Assembly: GCF_034440735.1 (NCBI RefSeq)
Contig: NZ_CP140098.1
Span: 1,357,501 to 1,421,500, forward strand
DNA: 64,000 nt
Direction of reading: 5' to 3'
Source: Deinococcus sp. AB2017081
Lineage (GTDB): Bacteria > Deinococcota > Deinococci > Deinococcales > Deinococcaceae
Shown here piece by piece: positions 1-12,889 of this stretch (position 1 is its first letter; each line of letters begins with the position of its first letter). Position numbers and translations under genes: made by a program. The notes under the pieces are model-generated. The model ran no database searches and had not been told where the DNA came from. It worked only from the letters and a program-made list of their open reading frames with translations.

Positions 1-507
<507 letters not shown>

Positions 508-514
508 GCCGTCG

Positions 515-1386
<872 letters not shown>

Positions 1387-1390
<4 letters not shown>

Positions 1391-2127
1391 CGGCCGCGCC
1401 GCCACACGGCGATCGTGGCCCCCAGCGTGATCAGCAGCCCCAGCAGCCCCAGCCCGGCCAGGATCAGCGTGGCCGTGTTGCGCGTCTCACCCTGGGGGGC
1501 CACGGTGAAGTCGGTGTAGGCCCCCAGGTCGCCGGCCGGGGCCAGCACGTCCACCGGCACCGGCGCGTCCGCCCGCCCCGCCTGGAGCGCCGACGCCCCG
1601 CCCCCCGTCGTCGGCCGCAGCACACCGTCGGCCGACAGGGGGCTGTACACCGAGTTGGTCACCCAGTACGCGTACGTGCCGGGCGGGATGGCCGCGTCGA
1701 TGACCAGACTGGCTCCAGACACCCGCATGGTCGGGGCGGGCAGGGCCCGTACGTCCCGGCCGTCCTCGGTCACGGTCTTCAGCGTGGTGCCAAAGCCCGT
1801 GACGCGGACGTGGTACTGCCACCCGGACGCGCCGCGCACCCGCAGGCCCGTGTCGCCCAGCACGGACTGGCCGCCGAAGCCGGTGCGCACGAAGATGTCG
1901 GTCACGCCCGCCGAGTAGCCGCCGGGGGCGTTCCACGGATTGCCCAGTTGCCCGAAGGCGACGGTCAGGCGCATGCCCTGACCCTGGGGCTGGGCGCTGA
2001 ACGACCGCAGATCCAGGGTGTCCTGGCTGATGGCGGGGCGGGTGGGGAGCACATAGCCCCCGTCTCCACGGGCGTCGCCGGCCGGATCCGGAATGGTGAG
2101 CATGGCGGCCGTGAGCAGGGACAGCAC
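1387..2127 (-). CDS. Secreted, membrane-anchored DOMON-like protein (glucodextranase C-terminal module type)
   Basis: A 246-residue protein with an N-terminal hydrophobic signal. It continues [18 protein letters not shown], the acidic D-P-x-G-D start typical of the glucodextranase C-terminal binding-module/DOMON-like family. A single C-terminal membrane segment ([21 protein letters not shown]) is followed by Arg-rich residues, so it is probably exposed outside the membrane and anchored by its C-terminus. The family binds sugars or sits beside glycoside hydrolases, but there is no hydrolase here. The GTG start at 2127 is 7 bases after TATACT, a leaderless arrangement. It is coupled to the EamA gene downstream. 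Function unproven. Confidence 0.65.
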
Positions 2128-2152
2128 GGCAAGGAGTATAGGCGGCGGGGCG

Positions 2153-3244
<1,092 letters not shown>

Positions 3245-3306
3245 GCAGGGCAGCATAGAGCGGGCCACGCCGGGCACCGGGGGGACGTCCAGCGGGGCGG
3301 GTTGGG

Positions 3307-3783
3307 TTACTCCTGCGCGGCCAGCGTCCGCATCCAGCCCTCGCGGTCGCGGGCGGCGGCCTGGCCGGCGGCGGTGCTCATCAGGTCGGCTCTGGGCCGT
3401 ATGCCGACCCGCACGAGTTCCAGGCGGTCGGCATCCCAGCACGCGCCGATGGTCGGATCGTCCGTCACGTGGCCGAGTTCGTGGCTGTGGCACGCCTGGG
3501 CCAGCACCTCGACCTGGGCATCGGTCAGGGGCAGGCGGGGCCGGTGGTGCTGCACCAGCGCTGCGCCGCGTGCGCCGTGGCCGGTGTCGTGGCCCTCGTC
3601 CTGACGGGCGGCGTCGTGGAAGACAGCGAACCAGCGGCAGACCTCGGGGTCTCCGCCACCCAGTTCCGCCAGCCGCACGGCGTGCAGCTCGACCCCGGCC
3701 CAGTGCGCCGGGCCGTGCAGACTGTGCGTCCCCAGCGCGAAGGCGTCGGCCAGCTCCGTGCGGATGCGGTGCAGGTCGGTCAT
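3307..3783 (-). CDS. HD-domain hydrolase of unknown substrate
   Basis: A 158-residue protein with the metal-binding pattern of HD-superfamily phosphohydrolases: His in SLHGPAHW near residue 22, the paired HD in FAVFHDAARQ near residue 57, and later His/Asp residues (ACHSHELGH, CWDADRLEL). HD proteins cleave phosphate esters of nucleotides or other small molecules; nothing here points to a substrate. TACCAT lies 8 bases before the ATG, a leaderless-type start. The gene sits 62 bases upstream of proB on the same strand and may be a separate unit. Confidence 0.8.
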   Translation of the reverse strand: MTDLHRIRTELADAFALGTHSLHGPAHWAGVELHAVRLAELGGGDPEVCRWFAVFHDAARQDEGHDTGHGARGAALVQHHRPRLPLTDAQVEVLAQACHSHELGHVTDDPTIGACWDADRLELVRVGIRPRADLMSTAAGQAAARDREGWMRTLAAQE

Positions 3784-4054
3784 GGACAGTGATGGTACGC
3801 CGCCGCGTGTCCATTCACGGCCGCAGATCGTCGGTCGGGAGGCTCCCGGCGCAGGGCCTGTGGGCGTGTCCGCTCCCGCGCGGCTCTACGCATCACTCGC
3901 CTGCCGGTGACTGCCCCCCTCAACGGGGTGCCGAGCAGGGTGTCGCAGCCGGCTTTTTTTCGCGACTCCCTGAGGGGACGTGGCGTGGAGTGCCGGAAGG
4001 GGGATGCGCACGGTCACCACCCCCGCCCCATTCCCATCCCACGCCACTTCGTGG

Positions 4055-4153
4055 TATAGTCCCCGCTGTTGTCTCGACGCCGTGAGCGGCCGAGCAGTTG
4101 CCCCGGCGAGCAGTCCATAATTCGCGCCGAGCGGCGTCCGAGGAGAGTAGACC
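4055..4153 (+). promoter_or_regulatory. rpmF promoter and 5' leader
   Basis: TATAGT at 4055-4060 is a good -10 box. A leader of roughly 85 bases follows, ending in AGGAGA at 4141-4146, eight bases before the rpmF ATG. This ribosomal-protein gene thus uses a conventional ribosome site, unlike many neighbours. The upstream stretch 3784-4050 is GC-rich with small palindromes and a T7 run near 3954; I see no gene in it. Confidence 0.6.
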
Positions 4154-4336
<183 letters not shown>

Positions 4337-4357
4337 GGACGCGCTGACCATGAGGGA

Positions 4358-4378
4358 GCCCCCGCAAGGGGGCTTTTT
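4358..4378 (+). terminator. Rho-independent terminator of rpmF
   Basis: GCCCCC (4358-4363) pairs with GGGGGC (4368-4373) around a GCAA loop, followed by five T. Confidence 0.9.
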
Positions 4379-4622
4379 CAGTTCCGGTGTGCAGGAAGGG
4401 CGCGTGCCGATCAGATCGCCTGCCGGGGCCCCGGCGTGTCCGGCGCGATCACGCTCCACGCCACCTCGGTGCGCCGGAGGGCGGCTGTCCGGAGGGTGTC
4501 TTTCCTGGCCTGGCATTCACCGGCAGGCTTCACCGGCTGGGATGTGGGGGCCAAGGCCAGGTGCTCAGGGATGCGGGACGGACGTGCGCGGCTCCTGTGG
4601 ACTCCAGGGCTATCCTCGGCGG

Positions 4623-5882
4623 ATGACCACGACCGAGACCACTCCGGCAGCCCTGACCTTCGACGAGAAACTCCGCAACTACGCACGTCTGGCCGTGCGG
4701 GTCGGTCTGGGCGTGAAGCCCGGCCAGCGCGTGCTGGTGCAGGCTCCGGTGGACACCGCGCCCCTGGCCCGCCTGGTCGTGCGCGAGGCCTACGCCGCCG
4801 GCGCGAGCTTCGTGGATGTCCGCTGGGACGATGACGACGTGGTGCTCGCCCGCTTCGAGCTGGCCCCGGACGGCAGTTTCGACACCATCAGCCAGTGGCG
4901 CGTGGATGCGGAACTGGAGACGGCGAACGCGGGCGGCGCGGTCATCGCCATCCGCGCCACCGATCCGAATCTGCTCGGCAATGTGGATCAGGTGCGGGTG
5001 GCCGCGTATCAGAAGGCGCTGGCCACGTACCGCCGGCCCTACTCGCAGCAGGTCATGACCAACCGCCTGAACTGGAACCTGATCAGTGCCCCCATTCCCG
5101 GCTGGGCGCAGCTCATGTTCCCGGACGCCAGCGCCGACATGGCAGTCGAGCAGCAGTGGGACGCGATCTTTGCCGCCACCCGCGCCGACCAGCCTGATCC
5201 GGTGGCGCTGTGGGAGGAGCACCTCGCGCACCTGAAGCGCCGCCGCGACGTGCTGACCGGCAAGCGGTACCACGCGCTGCACTTCCGTGGCGGCGAGACC
5301 GACCTGACCGTGGGCCTCGCGGACGACCACATCTGGGGCGGCGGCGCGGCCGACACCCCCGGCGGCATCACCTTCACGGCCAACATTCCCACCGAGGAGG
5401 TCTGGACGGCCCCGCACCGCGAGCGGGTGGACGGCGTGGTCGTCAGCACCAAGCCCCTGTCGTACCAGGGCGTGCTGATCGATGGGATCCGGATCGAGTT
5501 CGCAAGCGGGCGGATCGTCAGCGCCACGGCCCGCCAGGGCCAGGACGCCCTGACGCGCATGATCGCCACCGACGAGGGCAGCCACCGCCTGGGCGAGGTC
5601 GCGCTGGTGCCGCACTCCAGCCCGATCAGCAAGTCCGGCCTGTTCTTCTTCAACACCCTGTACGACGAGAACGCCGCCAGCCATATCGCCATTGGCAGCG
5701 CGTACCGATTCAACGTCAGAGGCGGTGTGGACATGCCCCTGGAGGACTTCCTGAAGGCCGGCGGCAACGACTCCCTGACCCACGTGGACTGGATGATCGG
5801 CAGTGATCAGATCGACGTGGACGGCGTGGCGAGGGACGGCACCCGCGAGCCGGTCATGCGTGCGGGCGAGTTCGTGATCTGA
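4623..5882 (+). CDS. M29-family aminopeptidase
   Basis: A 419-residue metallo-aminopeptidase of the M29 (thermophilic aminopeptidase, AmpS/PepS) family, which removes N-terminal residues from peptides in the cytoplasm. Family regions seen: the N-terminal YARLAVRVGLGVKPGQ, the metal-site Glu segment around NIPTEEVWTAPHRERVDG, GEVALVPHSSPIS, and the C-terminal FFNTLYDENAASHIAIGSAY. The ATG at 4623 was chosen because TATCCT lies six bases upstream (leaderless) and the family N-terminus begins there, although the frame stays open farther upstream. Bases 4380-4622 before it hold no recognisable gene. Confidence 0.93.
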   Translation: MTTTETTPAALTFDEKLRNYARLAVRVGLGVKPGQRVLVQAPVDTAPLARLVVREAYAAGASFVDVRWDDDDVVLARFELAPDGSFDTISQWRVDAELETANAGGAVIAIRATDPNLLGNVDQVRVAAYQKALATYRRPYSQQVMTNRLNWNLISAPIPGWAQLMFPDASADMAVEQQWDAIFAATRADQPDPVALWEEHLAHLKRRRDVLTGKRYHALHFRGGETDLTVGLADDHIWGGGAADTPGGITFTANIPTEEVWTAPHRERVDGVVVSTKPLSYQGVLIDGIRIEFASGRIVSATARQGQDALTRMIATDEGSHRLGEVALVPHSSPISKSGLFFFNTLYDENAASHIAIGSAYRFNVRGGVDMPLEDFLKAGGNDSLTHVDWMIGSDQIDVDGVARDGTREPVMRAGEFVI

Positions 5883-5907
5883 GGGCAGACTCGCGGAGCC
5901 GCGCAAC

Positions 5908-5943
5908 GGAGGGCAGAGGGGCTTTGTTGGCACTCTGCCCTCC
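5908..5943. terminator. Bidirectional terminator-type hairpin
   Basis: Perfect 11-bp arms GGAGGGCAGAG (5908-5918) and CTCTGCCCTCC (5933-5943) lie between the convergent aminopeptidase and carbonic anhydrase genes. Confidence 0.65.
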
Positions 5944-5948
5944 GCCCC

Positions 5949-6671
5949 TTACGGCCTCAGATCCTCGTCATCGACCAGGAAGTCCACGGCCCCGGAGCCG
6001 ATCTCGTAGTAGCCACCGACCACGCGGATGCGGCCGGCGGCCTCGGCGTCGCGGATCAGGGGGTGCTGGCGCAGCAGGTGGGCCTGATGGCGGATGTTGT
6101 TCAGCACGGCCTCCCGCATGCGGGCCTTCTTGTCACGGATGACCGGCAGGCCCGCCACGCTGGGCTGGATGCAGCGGATCAGTTCCTGGAGGTTCTCGGG
6201 TTCCTGCGCCACGCGCTGCTCGGGCAGCAGGGCGGCCGCGACGGCGCCGCAGCCCTCGTGTCCCAGCACCATGATCAGCTGCACGTCCAGATGCTCCAGG
6301 GCGTACTCCAGAGTGCCCAGGGCGGCCCCGCCGACGACGTTGCCCGCCACACGCACCACGAACAGCTGCCCCAGCCCCTGGTCGAACACCAGTTCGACCG
6401 GCACGCGGCTGTCACTGCACGCCAGCACCGCCGCGTAGGGCGTCTGTCCCATGATGTGGGCACGGCGGGTGTTCGCGCCGATCTCCGGCCGGGCGACCTG
6501 TCCGCTGAAGAAGCGGGCATTGCCGTCCTTGAGGGCCTGGATGGCGGCTTCCGGGCTCTGGATGTCGGCGTCCTTGAGATCCGCGATGTCCTCCATGCTC
6601 GCGCCGCGCCGGATGGCGTCCAGGATGCGGCGTTGCAGGTCGGCGGCCAGCAGTTCAGCGGGGTCGTCCAT
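5949..6671 (-). CDS. Beta-class carbonic anhydrase
   Basis: A 240-residue beta-carbonic anhydrase that interconverts CO2 and bicarbonate in the cytoplasm. Zinc ligands and active-site dyad are clear: CSDSR (Cys85, Asp87, Arg89) and HEGCG (His138, Cys141). The N-terminal ~45 residues are a helical arm involved in dimerisation. An ATG three codons upstream (6680) lies inside the TAGCAT -10 box at 6679-6684, so it should not be in the transcript. The ATG at 6671, seven bases past that box, is preferred. It is divergent from the gene at 6710 with only 38 bases between start codons. Confidence 0.95.
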   Translation of the reverse strand: MDDPAELLAADLQRRILDAIRRGASMEDIADLKDADIQSPEAAIQALKDGNARFFSGQVARPEIGANTRRAHIMGQTPYAAVLACSDSRVPVELVFDQGLGQLFVVRVAGNVVGGAALGTLEYALEHLDVQLIMVLGHEGCGAVAAALLPEQRVAQEPENLQELIRCIQPSVAGLPVIRDKKARMREAVLNNIRHQAHLLRQHPLIRDAEAAGRIRVVGGYYEIGSGAVDFLVDDEDLRP

Positions 6672-6678
6672 ACGGGCC

Positions 6679-6703
6679 ATGCTAGCGGCCAGTTCCGTAT
6701 TCT
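6679..6703. promoter_or_regulatory. Back-to-back leaderless promoters
   Basis: The minus-strand TAGCAT (6679-6684) and the plus-strand TATTCT (6698-6703) lie 13 bases apart. They are 7 and 6 bases from their start codons. Each promoter's -35 region must fall within or beyond the other's -10 region, so the two may compete or share a regulator. Confidence 0.65.
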
Positions 6704-6709
6704 GGGCAC

Positions 6710-7075
6710 ATGACGTCTGACGTCCCCACCCTGAGTGACCTGCTGGAGCGCTACGCGATGCTGCGCGACACCATCCAGGGCCTGGAGGCCGAGCGGGACG
6801 AACTGGGCGCCCAGCTCAAGGCCGCGCTGGGCAGCGGCGAGCACGCCGAGACCGACCTGTACCGCGCCGTGCTGAAGGTCTCGCGCCGCATCGAATATCC
6901 CCTTGACCGCTTCCGCGAGGTCTTCGGAGATGCGGCAGCCCTGGAGGTCGCGACCGTCGACCGGAAGAAGGCCGAGGCCCTGGCCCAGGCCGGCGACCTC
7001 GACGGCGACCGCCTGCGTGACTTGGCCGTGGTGAAGGAGACCCAGGCGCTGGTGCTCCAGAGCAAGACGCGCTGA
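6710..7075 (+). CDS. Hypothetical coiled-coil protein
   Basis: A 121-residue soluble protein rich in Glu, Leu and Ala. A predicted coiled coil covers about residues 8-45 ([18 protein letters not shown]), followed by a basic middle ([17 protein letters not shown]) and a helical tail. There is no enzyme motif, signal or membrane segment. The helical start and the following Lys/Arg-rich part loosely recall Gp157-like proteins, but I would not assign it. TATTCT is six bases before the ATG (leaderless). It ends at a strong palindrome shared with the convergent SRP RNA gene. Confidence 0.8.
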   Translation: MTSDVPTLSDLLERYAMLRDTIQGLEAERDELGAQLKAALGSGEHAETDLYRAVLKVSRRIEYPLDRFREVFGDAAALEVATVDRKKAEALAQAGDLDGDRLRDLAVVKETQALVLQSKTR

Positions 7076-7089
7076 GCACGCAACAGAAA

Positions 7090-7109
7090 CACCCCGCCGG
7101 GGCGGGGTG
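7090..7109. terminator. GC-rich palindrome between convergent genes
   Basis: CACCCCGCC (7090-7098) and GGCGGGGTG (7101-7109) form a near-perfect hairpin downstream of the coiled-coil gene and of the SRP RNA on the other strand. Confidence 0.55.
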
Positions 7110-7127
7110 GACATGGGCAGAAAAAAA

Positions 7128-7229
<102 letters not shown>

Positions 7230-7484
7230 GCCGTAGACGATAGCACACCGGGGCGGGGAAGCGTCCAGCCGGAGCCGGGGAGACGGGTCGGGCACCTGCG
7301 CACGCGACAGCGCTGCCGTCAGCATGGCCCCTCTGTGCGTCCGGGCCACCTCCCCTCAGTGGAGGCCCTGAGGGACTCGCTGCCTCCCCTCGACGTGCAG
7401 AGGCCGCAGTCAGCGCGCCTCCCGTTCCTGTGACCCTGGTACGATCCGACGCTCCCGCCGCCCCCGACGTGATGCAATGAACCC

Positions 7485-8387
7485 ATGACCACGCTGAACA
7501 CGACCCTCACGGCCATTCCAGAGTTTCTGGTCGGCCACTGGACAGACCCGGTGGGCCAGACCGGCTGCACCGTGCTCCTGTGTCCACCGGCCGGGGCCGT
7601 GGCATCGGGGTCGTTCCTGGGGCCGAGTCCGGGCACGCGTGAGGGCATCCTGCTCGCGCCGGAGAAGAAGGTCGAGCGGGTGCACGGGCTGCTGCTGACG
7701 GGTGGGAGCGCCTTCGGGCTGGCGGCGGCGTCAGGCGTGGTGCGCGTGCTGGAGGAACGCGGGATCGGGCACGAGACGCCGTGGGCACGGGTGCCCATCG
7801 TCCCGGCGGCCGTGATCTACGACCTGGGCGTGGGCAACCCACAGGCGCGGCCGGGCGAACGGGAGGGAGAGACCGCCGCGCGGGCCGCGTCGTCCGATCC
7901 GGTGCTGCGTGGCCGGGTGGGCGCGGGCACCGGGGCGACGGCCGGGAAGTACCTGGGCGTGGGGGCCGTGCCCGGTGGCCTGGGCAGCGTATCGCTGGAG
8001 CGCCACGGCGTCCGCGTGGGGGCGCTGGCGGTCGTGAACCCGATCGGGGACGTGCTGGATGAGCAGGGCAGTGTGCTGGCCGGGCCGGGCGTGGGGCCGG
8101 GGGCCCTGGCCTTCACGCCGGGCGAGGTCGAGAGCACCACCCTGGTCGCGGTGGTCACGGAGCACACGCTGACCAAGGCCGACTGCCGGCGGCTGGCCGA
8201 CTCGGCGCAGACCGCGCTGGCCCGCGTGATCCACCCCAGCCACACCTTCTGGGACGGCGACAGCGCCTTCGTCCTGAGTTCGGGCGTGCTGCCCCCGGCC
8301 GATCCGCTGCTGCTGGGGGCGCTGGTGCAGGAGGCCGTGTGCGCGGCGGTGAGGGACGCGGTACGGAGTGCGGCGTCTGGTGTGTAA
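7485..8387 (+). CDS. P1-family (S58, DmpA/BapA-like) peptidase
   Basis: A 300-residue protein of the DmpA/L-aminopeptidase family, N-terminal-nucleophile enzymes that self-cleave and hydrolyse N-terminal residues of small peptides. Family features include GCTVLLCPPAG at the N-terminus, LLLTGGSAFGL, GAGTGATAGK near residue 145, and the presumptive self-processing Thr/Ser site in VESTTLVAVVTE near residue 215. Beta-propeptide regions follow. The ATG at 7485 has no clear ribosome site. It is nine bases upstream of a Nudix gene in the same direction. Bases 7230-7484 upstream are GC-rich with one hairpin (near 7352-7372) and no gene. Confidence 0.88.
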   Translation: MTTLNTTLTAIPEFLVGHWTDPVGQTGCTVLLCPPAGAVASGSFLGPSPGTREGILLAPEKKVERVHGLLLTGGSAFGLAAASGVVRVLEERGIGHETPWARVPIVPAAVIYDLGVGNPQARPGEREGETAARAASSDPVLRGRVGAGTGATAGKYLGVGAVPGGLGSVSLERHGVRVGALAVVNPIGDVLDEQGSVLAGPGVGPGALAFTPGEVESTTLVAVVTEHTLTKADCRRLADSAQTALARVIHPSHTFWDGDSAFVLSSGVLPPADPLLLGALVQEAVCAAVRDAVRSAASGV

Positions 8388-8396
8388 GATGCTCAC

Positions 8397-8846
8397 ATGA
8401 GTACACATGACTCTATCCGTGACCTGCGGGCCGTGATCGGCACCAGGCCCATCAACCTCATCGGGGCGGGCGCGGTGATCACGGATGCCCACGGACATGT
8501 CCTGTTGTGCCGCCGCGTGGGCGGCCGGGCGTGGGGCGTCCCCACCGGGAGCAGCGAACTGGGCGAGGCGCTGGACGCCACCATGCGCCGGGAGGTGCGC
8601 GAGGAAACCGGCCTGCACGTCCACACGGCCGACCTGCTCGACGTGGTCAGCGGCCCGGACACCTACCGCCGCCTGGCGAACGGCCACGGGTTCTACGCCT
8701 ACACCGCCCTGTTCCGCATGACGGCGTGGAGCGGCACCCCGCAGCCGGACAGCGTGGAGATCGCGGAACTGTCGTTCTTCGCGCCGGACGGGCTCCCGCC
8801 TCTGGGCGGCCCCGTCACCCGCCGCGCCGTACAGGTGAGGGCGTGA
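8397..8846 (+). CDS. Nudix hydrolase (first of a tandem pair)
   Basis: A 149-residue Nudix protein, which hydrolyses a nucleoside diphosphate linked to another moiety. The Nudix box is complete: GSSELGEALDATMRREVR followed by EETGL (about residues 51-73), containing the REVREE metal-binding core. TAAGAT is six bases before the ATG (leaderless). Its stop overlaps the next gene by four bases (GTGA). The C-terminal half (SGPDTYRRLANGHGFYAY) matches that of the next protein, showing a duplication. Substrate unknown; Deinococcus genomes are rich in Nudix genes. Confidence 0.93.
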   Translation: MSTHDSIRDLRAVIGTRPINLIGAGAVITDAHGHVLLCRRVGGRAWGVPTGSSELGEALDATMRREVREETGLHVHTADLLDVVSGPDTYRRLANGHGFYAYTALFRMTAWSGTPQPDSVEIAELSFFAPDGLPPLGGPVTRRAVQVRA

Positions 8847-9310
8847 CGGCTGTGGACTACGTGCAGCACCTGCGCTCCCGCATCGGCCACGCGCCCGTCA
8901 ACTGGGCCGGCGTGTGTGCCCTGGTCGTCAACGGCAGCGGCGAGGTGCTGCTGCAACGCCGCACCGACACCGGCGGCTGGGGCACACCCGGCGGCATCGC
9001 GGAACTGGGCGAGGCGCTGGAGGACACCCTGGTGCGCGAACTGCACGAGGAGACCGGCCTGACGCCGCGAGATCCCCTGCTGTTCGCGGTCATCAGTGGC
9101 CCGGACACCTACGTTCGGCTCCCGAACGGCGACGAGTTCTATCAGGTCACGACCGTGTACGTGGTGCGCGAGTGGAATGGATCGCCCCGCGCCGATGGCG
9201 TCGAGGGCCATGCCCTGCGGTTCTTCCCGCTGGACGCACTGCCTGCCGGCCTCGGCCCGGTCGACCGGCGTGCGCTGGAGCGGCTGCGGGTGTGCCTCAG
9301 CGTGTACTGA
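8843..9310 (+). CDS. Nudix hydrolase (second of a tandem pair)
   Basis: A 155-residue Nudix protein starting at a GTG whose GTGA overlaps the stop of the preceding Nudix gene, so the two are probably co-translated. The Nudix box is intact (GGIAELGEALEDTLVREL then HEETGL). The segment SGPDTYVRLPNGDEFYQV parallels that of its neighbour. Compared with its partner it has an extra Gln-Arg-Arg before the box (LLQRRTDTGGWGTPGG), so substrate preference may have diverged. The last 14 bases overlap the convergent acetyltransferase gene. Confidence 0.92.
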   Translation: MTAVDYVQHLRSRIGHAPVNWAGVCALVVNGSGEVLLQRRTDTGGWGTPGGIAELGEALEDTLVRELHEETGLTPRDPLLFAVISGPDTYVRLPNGDEFYQVTTVYVVREWNGSPRADGVEGHALRFFPLDALPAGLGPVDRRALERLRVCLSVY

Positions 9311-10022
9311 TGGAGCGGGTGAAGGTCAGCCGCATTCCGCCCAGCGTGAAGCCTGCCCGCACCACATTGCGTTCGCTGCCGGTGCCGGGGGTGGTGAAGA
9401 CCGTGGCCACGGTCGCCCCCGCCGCCTGCGCCGCGTGCAGCCGGGCAGCGATCAGGGCAGCCTGCACGCCCCGGTTCCGCGCGTCGGGCAGAGTGGACAT
9501 GCCGTACAGCGCCCCCACGGCTCCGTTCACGCCCAGTGCCCCGCTGCCCGCCGGGACACCGCCTGGCCGGGCCACGAAGCGCCGCGTGCCCGGCGCGTGC
9601 GCGACCACCCGCATGATGTCCTCGCTGCCCGGCCCGAAGCCCTGCGCCGACACGGCCGCCCAGGCATCCGCATCGGGTTCCTCCTGCACCGGCAGGGTCA
9701 CGGGCGGCAGCGTCTGCAGGGTGTGGGTGTACAGGTGCAGCACATACTCCAGCGCGTAGGCCCGTTCGCGCAGCAGCGGCAGCAGACCGGGCACGGCGGG
9801 GGAGAGGACATGCAGCGTGGCCGGCACGGCATGGGCGGCGCTGAAGGCCTCGAAGGCGGCCAGTTCTGCGGTGTCCGGCACGCGGGTGCCGTCGTGCCAC
9901 GCGGTATTGAGCGGCAGGCCCGGCGCGACGAAAGCCGCGACCAGCGGCCCAAAACGTTCGGAGGTGCCGAACCCGGCATGGGCCTGCGCTTCTGCGTGCG
10001 CGATGCGCTGCCACGGTTCCAT
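9297..10022 (-). CDS. GNAT-family N-acetyltransferase
   Basis: A 241-residue protein. The C-terminal half carries the GNAT fold: GALYGMSTLPDARNRGVQ AALIAARL near residue 175 gives the R/Q-x-x-G-x-A acetyl-CoA pyrophosphate loop, followed by ERNVVRAGFTLGGMRL. The N-terminal ~120 residues look like a diverged second GNAT half. Such enzymes move an acetyl group from acetyl-CoA to an amine; the acceptor is unknown. TACCCT six bases before the ATG indicates a leaderless mRNA. Confidence 0.88.
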   Translation of the reverse strand: MEPWQRIAHAEAQAHAGFGTSERFGPLVAAFVAPGLPLNTAWHDGTRVPDTAELAAFEAFSAAHAVPATLHVLSPAVPGLLPLLRERAYALEYVLHLYTHTLQTLPPVTLPVQEEPDADAWAAVSAQGFGPGSEDIMRVVAHAPGTRRFVARPGGVPAGSGALGVNGAVGALYGMSTLPDARNRGVQAALIAARLHAAQAAGATVATVFTTPGTGSERNVVRAGFTLGGMRLTFTRSISTR

Positions 10023-10050
10023 GCGGTCAGGGTACTCCGTGAAGCCCGTC

Positions 10051-10190
10051 TCAGCCGGATTCCGTCCGATTCCCGTCCATCCAGGACAGCACCGGATGCA
10101 CGTCCATCTCCCGGAATCCGCATCTTCTCCTACTCCCTTCGGTCGGATTTCACCCCGCTTCCAGCGGGATTCAATCGGAGTCTGTCTCAG
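10051..10190 (+). repeat. Small noncoding repeat, copy A
   Basis: A ~140-bp element whose first ~80 bases (from TTCCGTCCGATTCCCGTCC near 10060) match the reverse complement of 20725-20872 at nearly every position. The tail (GCGGGATTCAATCGGAG) also matches after an insertion in the other copy. A more diverged relative lies at 22029-22128. It lies in the 262-base gap between the acetyltransferase gene and the next gene. The size and dispersed intergenic placement fit the small noncoding repeats described in Deinococcus radiodurans. Confidence 0.8.
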
Positions 10191-10284
10191 CCGGAGGACA
10201 CGCGACCTTCAGCGGGGATTGGCCGGGCCTTGAACTTGTATGCCTTCGCCCCTTGTGTGTGCTGGGCGCGGCTCAAGGTGGATC

Positions 10285-10620
10285 ATGCTCGCCTTTCATC
10301 CCCAGATGTTCGTCCGCATCGTCGAACTCGATGGCCCCCGTGCGCCGATGCCCCGGCCGCTCCAGAGCGGGTTCAGTGAGAACCGGGCCTACCGGGTGGT
10401 GGGTGTCTACAATCCGTCGGAATCCTCGGATGCGTACTTCATCCTGCCCAACGACCGCGAGGAGCTGTGGTTCATCTGCCAGCGCCATCTGCGCTTCGCC
10501 GGCCTGCACGACACCCAGGCCCACCATCTGGCGTGGCCCCTGACCGCAGACGCGCCCCTCCAGAGCGGCGGCGCCGCCGTGCCCACCGGAGACGCCCTGC
10601 ACGCCACGGCGTCTGACTGA
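10285..10620 (+). CDS. Hypothetical protein
   Basis: A 111-residue soluble protein with no motif I recognise. The core FVRIVELDGPRAPMP...YRVVGVYNPSESSDAYFILPNDREELWFI looks like a compact alpha/beta fold. The C-terminus is low-complexity. The ATG at 10285 was preferred over an upstream GTG or ATG because AAGGTGG precedes it by three bases and the conserved-looking sequence starts there. It may be genus-specific. Confidence 0.7.
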   Translation: MLAFHPQMFVRIVELDGPRAPMPRPLQSGFSENRAYRVVGVYNPSESSDAYFILPNDREELWFICQRHLRFAGLHDTQAHHLAWPLTADAPLQSGGAAVPTGDALHATASD

Positions 10621-10693
10621 TTCCGGAACCGGGGCCTCCGGCCACGGTCGGCGTGTCCCCCATGTCCCGCGTGCGGGAGGCTAGCCTGTCGGC

Positions 10694-12208
<1,515 letters not shown>

Positions 12209-12322
12209 GCCGCTCGCCATGCCGGGACAGGAGCGACCTGGGCGCATTCCTGTGTGCCAGATGCCCGTCCTGACCGTTCGGTCGGGGACCCCTGACCCGC
12301 CTGCCGGGCGTAGCATACGCGG

Positions 12323-12889
12323 GTGAGTCTGGCCGCCATCCTCGAACTGCACGGTGCCCGCGCCGTGGTCGTCGGGGGCGGCCGTGTCGCTGCCCGGCGT
12401 GCCCGCACGCTGCTGGACGCCGGCCTGGACGTGCACGTGGTCGCCCCCGGCGTCCTCCCCGAGGTGCGCGCCCTGCCGGTGACCTGTGCAGAACGTGGGT
12501 ACCGTTCAGGCGACCTTGCAGGCGCGGCGCTGGTCGTGGCGGCCACGGACGACGCGCACCTGAACGACACCGTGACGGCCGAGGCCCGCAGCCTGGGTAT
12601 TCCTGTGAACCATGCCGGGCACGCCGAACGCGGCACGCTGCGTTTCCCGGCGGTGGCCCGGCGGGGCGGCGTGCAGGTGGCCGTCACGACCGGCCGCGAA
12701 CTCCCGATGCTCGCCCAGGCCCTGACCGAACTGATCGCGCCCCTGCTGCCGGATGCCGCGCATCTGGACGCCTGGGCACAGCGCCGGGACGCGGCCCTGA
12801 CTGTCGACGGTGAGGCCCGCGCCACGGCCCTGGCAGGGCTGCGAGACGACATCCGTGCCCATCTGGGCCTGCCGGGGAGCAGCGCATGA
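12323..12889 (+). CDS. Precorrin-2 dehydrogenase / sirohydrochlorin ferrochelatase (CysG N-terminal type)
   Basis: A 188-residue protein matching the N-terminal (CysG-B/Met8p) part of siroheme synthase. A Rossmann NAD site [21 protein letters not shown] covers residues ~13-33, LVVAATDD follows near 69, then [20 protein letters not shown] and [15 protein letters not shown]. It oxidises precorrin-2 to sirohydrochlorin with NAD and may insert iron; the methyltransferase half of CysG is in the upstream gene. GTG start six bases after TAGCAT (leaderless). The last four bases (ATGA) overlap hemA, suggesting translational coupling. Confidence 0.92.
   Translation: MSLAAILELHGARAVVVGGGRVAARRARTLLDAGLDVHVVAPGVLPEVRALPVTCAERGYRSGDLAGAALVVAATDDAHLNDTVTAEARSLGIPVNHAGHAERGTLRFPAVARRGGVQVAVTTGRELPMLAQALTELIAPLLPDAAHLDAWAQRRDAALTVDGEARATALAGLRDDIRAHLGLPGSSA

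Noticed and set aside
3893..3985. A further copy of the repeat found at 46084-46228
   Set aside because: Only short CCCCTC and GAGGGG pieces match; the order and spacing do not. Kept as unexplained GC-rich sequence upstream of rpmF.
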